A stretch of 64,000 bases of DNA from Aphelidium insulamus (taxonomy: Eukaryota; Aphelidiomycota; Aphelidea; Aphelidiaceae): contig JAZDSV010000001.1 in NCBI GenBank assembly GCA_036784855.1, positions 956,339-1,020,338 on the forward strand. Direction: 5' to 3'. The notes beneath the pieces were generated by a model, which worked only from the letters and a program-made list of their open reading frames with translations, did no database searches and was not told the origin of the DNA. Both the position numbers and the translations under genes were made by a program. Numbering within the stretch: position 1 is the first letter of the stretch; the number at the start of each line of letters is the position of its first letter. Shown piece by piece: positions 55,391 through 64,000 of the stretch.

Positions 55391-58066
55391 ATGGTCACCT
55401 CGTCCAACCTGGGATTCCCGCGCATTGGCGCCAACCGCGAGCTGAAACGTCTCGTGGAGAACTACTGGTCCGGCAAGCTGACAGAGAGCGCGCTGCTGCA
55501 CGGAGCCAAGGTGTGTTATATCTCAGCTGCAGATATGTAGATTATTGACACACGTGCTTTGTGTAGAACCTGCGCCAGGAGCACTGGACGCTGCAACAGT
55601 CCATTGGTATTGACCACGTGCCCTCCAATGACTTCTCGCTCTATGACCAAGTGCTGGACCATGCTCACATGTTGGGCGCGATTCCCGCGCGCTACAAGCA
55701 GCTGGATGCCGAGCCGCTGAAACAATACTTTGCCATGGCTCGTGGGCTGCAGGTTCCCGCAGAGGGTATCGACCTGCCCGCCATGGAGATGAAGAAGGTA
55801 ATTTGTGATATCTACATATACGTGTCTGGTTGTTAATTGGATAGTGGTTCGACACCAACTATCATTACATTGTTCCCGAGTTTGAGGTGGAACAGACATT
55901 CCGCCTGGCAAACGTTGTTAAGCCTGTCCAAGAGTACCTCGAAGCCAAGGCTCTGGGTATCCAAACCCGTCCAGTGCTGCTTGGGCCAATGTACGAGTTT
56001 CAGTGTGTCAAGTCAGTTACATAACGCTCTGCTAGTTCGTTCCTACTGCTGGGCAAGGCGGCTGCTGCTGATGGAAAGGAAAAGGAAAAGATCTTTAATC
56101 CGCTGGCACTGCTTGACCGTCTGGTACCGCTATACGAAGTCATTGTACAGAGTTTGGCCGAGGCGGGCGCCGACTGGGTGCAGTTCGATGAGCCCGCCTT
56201 GTCTCTTGACCTCGATGTGGTCAAACTCGAGCATGACTTTGTGCGCGTGTACCAGCGGTTGAGCAGTGCTGCGGCGCTGGCCAACTGCAAGCTGCTGGTG
56301 GCCAACTATTTTGGTCGACTTGGCGATAATATGGACACTATGTGCAAGTTGCCAGTACGTCGCAATGTATCGTCCATCTGCTACTATTTATGTTGCTTGA
56401 AGGTCGCGGCAATTCACCAGGACTTTGTGCGGGCACCAGAGGACTTGTTGCCGCTGCTGGACATATTGCCGTCGTCAAAGATGCTATCCGTCGGCATCGT
56501 TAACGGCCGCAATATTTGGAAGTCTGATTTGAACGAGTGTTTGAGCACACTGCAGTTGGCGGTGGAGCGGCTTGGTGCCGACCGTGTCATTGTCGCGCCC
56601 TCGTGCAGCCTGCTCCACTCGCCGAACTCTCTCGGCCTGGAGAAGAAGATGAACCCCGAGGTGTTGCAATGGCTGGCGTTTGCCAAGGAGAAACTGCACG
56701 AAGTTGTGACACTGACGGCATCGTTGAATGGGGCACGTGATCCAGCAGTCAAGGCCGCACTGGACGCCAATTCTCTTGCGTGCGTATATGACTATGATCG
56801 ATGAAATCTGTATAACTCTGTATAGCATGGCTGAGCGCCGCAAGTCCACGCTCATCCACGATCCAAGTGTACAGTCGGCCATTTCCAATGTATCGCGTGA
56901 TATGATGCGGCGTAAAGGGTCTTTCAGCGAGCGTTGGGAAGCGCAGACAGCGCACTTGACTCTCCCGCTCTTTCCCACCACCACGATCGGGTCGTTTCCA
57001 CAGACCAAGCAGGTGCGCGTCGCCCGTCAAAACTTCAAGAAGGGCACCATGGCGGCGTCAGAATATGAACAATTTATCAAGGATGAGATTCGTGACTGTG
57101 TGAAACTGCAGGAAGAAATTGGCCTCGATGTGCTGGTGCATGGCGAGCCAGAGCGCAATGACATGGTTCGAAACTATTATCCCCCGTGAAACATTTTGTT
57201 TAACAATTTGGCAAAAGGTCGAATACTTTGGGGAGAATATGAAAGGGTACGCCTTTTCCGAAAACGGCTGGGTGCAGTCGTACGGGAGCCGCTGCGTCAA
57301 GCCGCCCATCATTTACGGCGACGTATCGCGCCCCAGCGCAATGACTGTTGACACTGCCGGTATGTTCAGCAAAATTCCGATGATTCCAGTATTTATTGTC
57401 GTAGTGTTTGCTCAGTCGCAGACCAGCAAGCCGATGAAGGGAATGCTGACAGGTCCAGTGACCATGCTGCAGTGGTCGTTTGTGCGTGACGACCAGCCAC
57501 GCAGCGCAACCACATTCCAGTTGGCATTGGCCATTCGCCAGGAAGTGCAGGATTTGGAAGCGGCCGGGATCCGAGTGATCCAGATTGACGAACCTGCCAT
57601 TCGCGAGGGGTTGCCACTGCGCCGCTCCGACTGGGACCAGTACCTGCAGTGGGCCGTGGACTCGTTTCTGCTGTGCAGTACCGGCGTGCGCAACGAGACG
57701 CAGATCCACTCCCACTTTTGTTACTCGGACTTCAATGACATTTTCCCGGCGATCCAGCGCCTTGATGCCGACGTGATCACGATTGAGAATGCGCGCAGTG
57801 ATCTGAAGCTGTTGGAAGCGTTTGCCAAGCACGGCTACACCAACGCCATTGGGCCGGGTGTCTATGACATCCACTCGCCGCGTGTGCCCAGTCAGGCCGA
57901 AATGCTGGACCGTCTGGTGCAGTTGCGCCAGTTTGTGCCGCATCACTTGCTGTGGATCAATCCCGACTGCGGACTCAAGACTCGCGGCCACGCCGAAGTG
58001 AAGGCATCGCTCACCAACATGGTTCAGGTGGCGCGTGAGATGCGTCGCAGTGTCAAATCGATTTGA
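55391..58066 (+). CDS. Cobalamin-independent methionine synthase (MetE/Met6)
   Basis: 778 aa. Exons 55391-55510, 55567-55797, 55845-55990, 56036-56354, 56403-56779, 56826-57165, 57218-57359 and 57405-58066. Transfers a methyl group from methyltetrahydrofolate (polyglutamate) to homocysteine in the cytosol. The start [15 protein letters not shown] is conserved. The N-terminal barrel has [13 protein letters not shown] and [12 protein letters not shown]; the C-terminal barrel has [39 protein letters not shown] and [14 protein letters not shown]. Zinc ligands are visible as HSHFCYSDF (His-x-Cys) and the Cys of [10 protein letters not shown]. Exon 7 could be mistaken as continuous with exon 8 because the 45-nt intron 57360-57404 is stop-free. 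Confidence 0.97.
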
Positions 58067-58295
58067 AAGTATTTGTGCATAAGCTGTATTCAATACACAA
58101 CATCTCTGCCTGCAATTGTTAGCTGTTCTTGCTGTTTGTGTGTATTTGTCTGGTAGCACTTTGATGTAGGCCTATCATCACATCGCATATGGTATGTTAT
58201 TGCAAGCAATATTACAAAATGAACAAATGCATGTAGCAAGTGATGAGTGTATTGACCATACTTTTGTGCCTCGTGCAGAGCACACACACCATACA

Positions 58296-59233
58296 CTAAT
58301 CACGCGCCATGTCGGCCTTGATCTCGGCGATGGCCTTGCCCGGGTTCAAACCCTTTGGACACACGTTGGCGCAGTTCATGATGGTGTGGCAGCGGTAGAC
58401 GCTGAACGGGTCCTGCAGCTGCTCCCGGCGCTCCACCGCGAACTCATCGCGCGAGTCCACCTGCCATCTGCGAGACTGCAGCAGCGCCGCCGGCCCCAGG
58501 AACTCTTCCTGGTTCCACCAGTAGGACGGGCAGGAGGTGGAGCAGCACGCGCACAGAATGCACTCGTACAGGCCGTCCAGCTTCTTGCGGTCGTCAATGG
58601 TCTGCAGGTTCTCCTTGGCGTCGGCAGCGTGCACCTTTTTCTGCTTCAAGTACGGCTCGATGGTGCGGTACTGCTTGAAGAAGTTTGTCAGGTCCTGCGA
58701 GACATACATTTTAGTGGGTAGCAGAAAATAATATTATACAACTCACCGGCACCAGATCCTTGAGGACGTACATGTGCGGCAGCGGGTACACCTTGACAGG
58801 CTCGGTGCTCTGCTTGTCCACTTTGGATATGCAGGCCAATGTGTTCCGGCCATCGATATTCATGGCACACGAGCCGCAAATGCCTGCCACCAGTTATACA
58901 TAATATTCAAATACACCATTCAATAACGCACCTTCACGGCAGGAGCGACGGAATGTGAGCGACGAGTCCTGTTCATTCTTGATCTTGACCAGCGCGTCCA
59001 GCATCATTGGCCCGCACTGGTTCATGTCCACCTTGAAGGACTGCATGCGTGGCTTGTCGGCCGGCGTGTCTGGGTTCTGCAGACAGTTTACTCTAAAGTG
59101 GACACAGGGTGTGGCTCACGCCGGCAGCACGTACCCAGCGGTAGATCTGGAACTCTTTGATTTGGGGTGCTTTAGTGGTGGTGGCGGCTGCGGCTGCCGG
59201 AGCTGTTGTGGCGGCGGTGGCCAGCGAGCGCAT
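58296..59233 (-). CDS. Succinate dehydrogenase iron-sulfur subunit (SDHB)
   Basis: 259 aa from exons 59135-59233, 58932-59076, 58747-58883 and 58296-58694. Complex II electron-transfer subunit on the mitochondrial inner membrane. The 2Fe-2S ligands lie in [20 protein letters not shown], the 4Fe-4S site in [16 protein letters not shown], and the 3Fe-4S site in [17 protein letters not shown]. The start [12 protein letters not shown] is chosen because it stays in frame. An upstream ATG (59342) encodes a better-looking presequence (MARSVRRVALSHSG) followed by a donor, but I could not join it in frame; the true start may lie there. GC-rich, close to the neighbouring MetE 3' end (229 bp). Confidence 0.94.
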
Positions 59234-59814
59234 CACCTAACTAGTAAGTGTACCGCATAATACACTCACTCAGGCAGGCGCCAGTACCGGAGTGTGATAG
59301 GGCGACGCGGCGCACGGACCGGGCCATTGCAGAGGCGATCATTGTGTCTGTGTGTTGAATTAGAGCGGTTGCTGGCTGTTAATTGCTGGAACAAAGTGGC
59401 GTGATGTCATTGCAGCGATTCCATTGGCTGATCTGTCGCTTTCAGACAAGAGCATTTGTCATGCGTGTATTTCAATGTACATCTGTGAGGTTGGACTATC
59501 AAAGATTATAGGTATAGAAACACTGCGTTAGCAGTTAATTACTTGATATTGATTATCGGCTATGGAAGTCGATGAGTTCCGAGTCCTTCAGTGACAGACA
59601 ACTCTCCTACCAAAGCTGTAGTGGTGTAAACACTTAAAAGTTACAATCGTGGGCCAATATCTATTCTCTTTGTGAATGCGGAGCATACTCTCCTGTGCAC
59701 GGCAAGACTAGAGCCCACAACCTAGGTGGAACGGTCCCCATCATAATATCGTTTTATTGACTTTAATTTCAGGCTCGTACGTAATACTTGTAAAGCCAAA
59801 AGTCGCGTGCGATA
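59234..59814. other. SDHB upstream region, no gene seen
   Basis: Includes the possible extra SDHB first exon (59262-59342). From 59400 to 59814 AT-rich with no recognisable feature. Confidence 0.45.
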
Positions 59815-60290
59815 TCATCTATCAATTAGGAACACGTGGCATTCGTCAGCGAATATAATACCAAGTTGGCCCGCTTGTGGGATCGCAAGAACTACAACAC
59901 TGCGTAATTCTGTACGCAATGTCAGTGCGAGTGCAATCAGCTCGAACATCGACAAATTTGCGCGCCTGAAGCGTCTCAAATTCATCCTAGGAATAGCATT
60001 AAAAACAAAGTTGAAGAGCAGAAAGCTGGTACAAACCGCGCTAGACGGCGGAAACGTGGCAGTCATCAGTATGATTTTTGTGGCCTTCAATCAAAGATGC
60101 CTAATACGGCAAGAAGCCATTTGCGATACCATGTGTCCGTAAGGAAAACATGGCATTCATTGACAAAAATTGTACCGAGCTGGACAGCTTGGTCAATATT
60201 TGTCGCAGAGACGTGACGAGTCCAACGAGTTACCTGACACCAGTACCAGCTCGGCAATTCGCATGGCCAAACCTCAGCTCGAAGGCCCAA
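59815..60290 (-). pseudogene. Two decayed fragments of a RecQ/DEAD-like superfamily 2 helicase
   Basis: Reading the minus strand from 60290: QLGTIFVNECHVFLTDTWYR resembles motif II (the acidic D of DECH changed to N). It is followed, after a stop and a frame change, by KATKIILMTATFPPSS, which is motif III. About 230 bp further a second motif II copy appears, QLGIIFADECHVFLID, ending in a stop. The spacing of DECH to TATF fits SF2 helicases such as the RecQ-like enzymes spread by mobile elements. Several stops and frame changes show it is dead. The duplicated motif II suggests two nested or tandem insertions. Confidence 0.6.
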
Positions 60291-60595
60291 TTTCGTGCAG
60301 CTGCTTGCATGCTACACCTGCAGTCAAGCAGTCAATAGGTAAGCCGACTTAGATTATTCTGTGAAATATGGTATGTAGTCAACAGCTAATTTGTACACAT
60401 ATGACACAAATTGACGCATAAAGTGCACATATGACGTGTCAAAAATGGTTACAAGGCGCACATATTGGCGTGGCTGGCAAGCAGCATTCAATGCAGAGAC
60501 CTTGTATAGGCACATGATGCAGTGGAAAAGGCATTATTATAACATTAATATAACATGGCGCTCCACCGTTTCCGACAACTCTGCGCTTCACAGTC

Positions 60596-62426
60596 ATGCT
60601 GGCAATCACGTGCATGTTGGCAGCCTTGGCGCTTAATGCGTGTGTGGCAATGGCGAGCGCGTCTCCACGGTCTGCCGTGCCTAATTATACGCCGCCCAAG
60701 CCGCACATATCGGTGTATTCCGTCGTCGTGGACAAGGAGATGATTTGGGAGGCGCCTGCAAACATCTCGTTCGCGGTGGACGGCGCAAATGGACGCGTCC
60801 GAGTGGACTATGAGCCAAAGAGGTTTTCCCTGTACTATAATGTATGCATTGGCGGCATTCAGGAGTAGTGTGTCTTATTCACTGTGCACACAGGATTCCG
60901 CGTACGATTTCGTTGTGGATTCTGCGGATGGCTCATGCTCCTCGTGGAAGCGCAAAGCAGTCCAATGGCAAATGACCAACAATATCTTTGAGAATGCCAC
61001 CTGTGACGGCCTATTTAAACACAACGGTCGTATGCTGCATCAGTGGAGAAACGTGCGGCCATGGCTCTCTGGAATAGAGGTCTTGGGTGACGGAGTAAAG
61101 AAAGTGTTGGTGGATTCTCATGGCGATTTGGTTGCAATGGCGAGAGGCTCATACTCGCGGACCAGCTACTTTGACCTTTACAATTTCACCCGCGCCGTCA
61201 ATGAGGACCTTTTTGACCTGGACGGCTTGCTGCAGACCTGTCCCGCGGTTGTTGAGCCGAGCATTCCAGAATTCTCCACAATCGTGCACAACCGCAACGA
61301 AAAGGAGACGTACTTGCTGGAATACTCTGCGCTCAAACAAATTATGAAGAGGACAGATACCGATGCAGAAGGCACCAAGTTTATCAGCGTGTACACCAAG
61401 GTAAGCGATGTTGCGCACTTTCTTTTTTGTGGCGCACTAATGCGCCGTCATAGGGCAAGAAATATGACTTTACCGCGTCAGGCCAGGATCCATTCTGTGC
61501 GGCGTATAATACTGAAAATTACGATCATTTGGACGGGCCCAACAAGACTGGCAGTATGTTTGAGCGTGCAGTGGTACGTAGAGGTGGCTACATGTTCATC
61601 CCGCTCAATGTGCAGTATCATGGCACCCGAACGATTAATGGCCGCGTATTGCGTACATGGCGCAATGTCAAGTTTGTAATTCGATCGGGGGCCTGGCCGC
61701 ACAATGCTTTGCACGTCGATGCGAATACGGGAAATTATGTGGCATTTTCGCAGTATCCACGACCGTTTTCCTGGAACCAGTCAGAGTACGAAATCAAGTT
61801 TGAGAATTTCTCGCACCACGCCAATGTTTCTACGCCGATACCTTTGGATAGATGTCAACTTCAGTATGACGAAAAAACTATTGCAGATAGACCACAGTGG
61901 GATAGGACCAGGAAGCCCGTGCCTTTTATTCCTCAGTATACTGCTCGAGTGACCCTACAGGGCCATACGTATCACTTTGCAGTGGATGCTCTGAACAATC
62001 GAGTAAAAATGGTTACAGAAAACTATGTTGATCTAAGCCTTCCTGGATTAAATTCGCAGGCATGATTTAGCTACTTTATTCGAATGCATACATGCAAACA
62101 TCTGATGTTTCGTTAGATGACTTCGTATGGTTGGGAAGGGGACCAAGACAACTGCTTCCAAGCGACGACAAGCCGCCAAACTGACTGCAATATTTTCGCA
62201 AATGCAACCGTAAGTCACATAGTTATTCAAATGGATGGTCGCTTATCATTCATAGTATGCTGGCGAGACCGTGTTTCGAGGTCAAAAGGTGGATCGATGG
62301 CTGTACGTGGGTGGTTTGAGTTGCCAACTGTGGTCGCAATTGATGCCCCAAGCCATGCTTGTTGACGGCAAGACAGGTGACTATATCGCCTTCATTGAGG
62401 ATCAAACTGACCCCGTGGGTCTTTGA
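60596..62426 (+). CDS. Secreted protein with internal tandem repeats, unknown function
   Basis: 540 aa. Exons 60596-60841, 60894-61400, 61454-62059, 62117-62209 and 62256-62426; intron 3 is GC-AG. A signal peptide (MLAITCMLAALALNACVAMA) precedes repeated units. One unit type is ISFAVDGANGRVRVDY and YHFAVDALNNRVKM; the next is NIFENATCDGLF and NIFANATYAGET; the third is GRMLHQWRNVRPWL, GRVLRTWRNVKFVI and GQKVDRWLYVGGL, each followed by VLVDSHGDLVA, LHVDANTGNYVAF or LVDGKTGDYIAF. The last two exons are supported because they recreate a full repeat. Likely beta-rich, extracellular or endomembrane. No known family recognised. Confidence 0.72.
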
Positions 62427-62660
62427 GAGTCTCGAGCGTCGCGTCGATCCCGGCGCGTTTGAGCCCGATTGTCCCGTCGAACGGTGCAGCGTGCAGCAGT
62501 TTGGATATAATCGGGATTATCGGCATATGTAGACGACCTCGCAATTCAATACAAATATTGCAATATTGCCACTTTCTATGAACTGTCACACATCCAAAAA
62601 GTTTAGTGCTCGAGATATGAAAAATACTAGTATGTTTAGCAGTGCGTAATTAATGGTCAA

Positions 62661-62759
62661 CGGTCCTTGACTTAGTTTTTAAAATTAACGTGGTTTTTAT
62701 ATTTTTTTTTTTTTTTTCACGGTCCTTGACTTAGTTTTTAAAATTAACGTGGTTTCTAT
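62661..62759. repeat. 40-bp direct repeat flanking a poly-T tract
   Basis: CGGTCCTTGACTTAGTTTTT with the following 20 bases occurs at 62661-62700 and 62720-62759 with one mismatch, separated by ATTTTTTTTTTTTTTTTCA. It lies in the 407-bp spacer between the secreted-repeat gene and the convergent edge gene. Poly-T between short direct repeats could be a retroposition footprint on the opposite strand. Confidence 0.8.
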
Positions 62760-62833
62760 TTGTGACTCTCCTCAAACACCACAAACAACTGTCTATTAAA
62801 CATCTACGAGTACGCCACGACAACAATACAAAA

Positions 62834-64000
62834 CTACTGCACGATGGGTCGCAGGCACCGGCTCTGACCGTCCAGGACCCACGCCAGCAGCGGCCCTTGG
62901 TTGGTGGAGTCATCCGCAGTTTCAGTGTCCATGCCATTGACACAAGCACGAAGCGGGGCCAGGAGACACTGTCTCCACATGTGTTTGCAGTTCGGCACTG
63001 AGCGGCGGAGAATGTCGGTCGTTAGTCTGCGGCGCAGCTGTGACACGGCGCTCCATCTCTGCCATGGTGGCTTCCCGGCCAGCAGCATCCGGCAAAACAC
63101 TCAGGTAGAATATGAGCTGGCGCCACGCGTAGGCCACATTCTTGCCCAGCTGCAGGCGCTGTTTCCACTGCGTGGCCAGAGATAGTCGCCGCGCTGCACC
63201 GCGCTCAGCACCCAGTCCACGTCTTGAGCGCATGCGCCTGCCAGTCGATGCCGCGCTTGGCTAGTCCAAATGTTTCGTGGCTGTACAGCACGGCCAGGTT
63301 GTGCGTGGTCAACAACTGCTGACACTCAATCACACAGCCATTCTTGGCCACGCGGCTGGATCTGCTGTCTTCATCTCCGGCGCGGCAGTGGGCCATCTCG
63401 TGGCACATTGCGGCAAACTGATCCTCGGTAAATGATGGATCGGCCACTGCGGCAAAATTGTCTCCGAGGCGATAGTAGCCGGCATACAGGCTGCCGGCCA
63501 AGAGTGAGGCGGCGATGCGAGCCGCCGCGAGAAACGTTTTCGAGAATTTGCCAACAAAAATGTCGGCGGCGATCTCTTTCGTGAGCGGCAGCGGCACCTG
63601 CTCCAACGAGATACTATTCACCAGCTCCTGCATCAGTTGGCTAAGCTTGTTGGGCAGGATTGAGTGTGGGAACGTGGTGACGGCGGTCACGGAGATGTCT
63701 GCAAGGAACTTTCGTGACAAGGCCGTGGACTCCTTGTCTTTTACGGCGGCATCCTGGTTGGCGTAGAGCAGCGGCTTGGCCACGGCACATCGGCACACTT
63801 GCACTTGATGTTCCAAATTGAATAGTAGCAGGGAGCGGCGGTCGTAAAACACGCGCCGCAGTACGTAGGCGAGCATCTGTGCCGTCGGGTCATCAGGCAT
63901 GGTGTCCGGCACCAGCGCATACGCCGCCAACGGCTTGCCCACTCTGGCAATCATCTCGCTGGATGCGACAGGTCCCCGCTGCGCAAGTTCCGACAGCGTG
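62834..64000 (-). CDS. Bacterial-type uncharacterised protein, partial at window edge, several frame changes
   Basis: Open frame enters from the right edge (TLSELAQRGPVASSEMIARV) and runs to 63205. It contains LTKEIAADIFVGKFS, AASLLAGSLYAGYYRL and HEMAHCRAG. The style recalls long uncharacterised proteins of bacteria, an impression from memory that needs a search. After ALKTW the likely protein continues in a second frame (DVDWVLSAVQRGD), then a third (LSLATQWKQRLQLGKNVAYA), then the second frame again to the end (GPLLAWVLDGQSR, stop at 62834-62836). No short GT-AG introns explain the changes. It may be a horizontally acquired gene that is decaying, or base-call errors. Confidence 0.5.

Noticed and set aside
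58346-58356. B-box-like GGTTCAAACCC
   Set aside because: It lies within the conserved SDHB coding sequence (CPKGLNP) and has no A box.

Overview
The window is nuclear DNA of a compact eukaryotic genome. Genes lie on both strands and are often less than 200 bp apart. I could place about 74 introns, mostly 39-60 nt with GT-AG ends and a few GC-AG. The gene set points to a unicellular opisthokont, either an early-diverging fungus (chytrid/aphelid/rozellid grade) or a unicellular holozoan. It combines a CSL (RBP-J/Su(H)) factor, a forkhead factor, a DNMT1-type methyltransferase with RFTS and BAH domains, the translation factor eEF3, cobalamin-independent MetE and a Crinkler-type ATPase. I cannot name the species.

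Left part (1-30 kb): a chromate-transporter gene (one apparent frameshift), a VAT1-like oxidoreductase, a truncated Crinkler-like ATPase beside TTCTATTT-rich repeats, splicing factor SF3B3, a secreted protein of unknown function, a serine-protease homologue that has lost two catalytic residues, eIF2B-epsilon, a frameshifted Cys-rich secreted protein, an ABC1/UbiB-like kinase with a signal peptide, GPATCH4, a Trm9-type tRNA methyltransferase, a tandem pair of paralogous secretory/membrane proteins, one unrecognised gene, and eIF4B with seven exon-encoded repeats.

Middle (30-54 kb): ATG3, the four-RRM protein RBM28/Nop4, eEF3, a phosphoglycolate-phosphatase-like HAD enzyme, the exon-junction protein Y14/RBM8A, then a regulator block: forkhead, DNMT1 (divergent from forkhead across 371 bp) and CSL (convergent with DNMT1). 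The DNMT1 model carries an N-terminal CUE-like (ubiquitin-binding type) helix bundle, which I consider the most interesting feature of the window.

Right part (54-64 kb): a tandem duplication, a solo LTR with a 5-bp target-site duplication, MetE with a clear TATA box, SDHB, two decayed RecQ/DEAD-like helicase fragments, a secreted protein built of internal repeats, and the 3' part of a bacterial-looking protein that runs off the right edge with several frame changes.

Functionally most genes are housekeeping: splicing and mRNP (SF3B3, Y14), translation (eIF2B-epsilon, eIF4B, eEF3), ribosome biogenesis (RBM28, GPATCH4), tRNA modification (Trm9), autophagy (ATG3), TCA cycle/respiration (SDHB) and methionine synthesis (MetE). 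The accessory content is several secreted families without recognised function, the Crinkler-like gene and transposon remnants. Exon coordinates were inferred by hand from splice-site consensus, frame continuity and family conservation; all complete multi-exon models except those flagged as frameshifted sum to a multiple of three.
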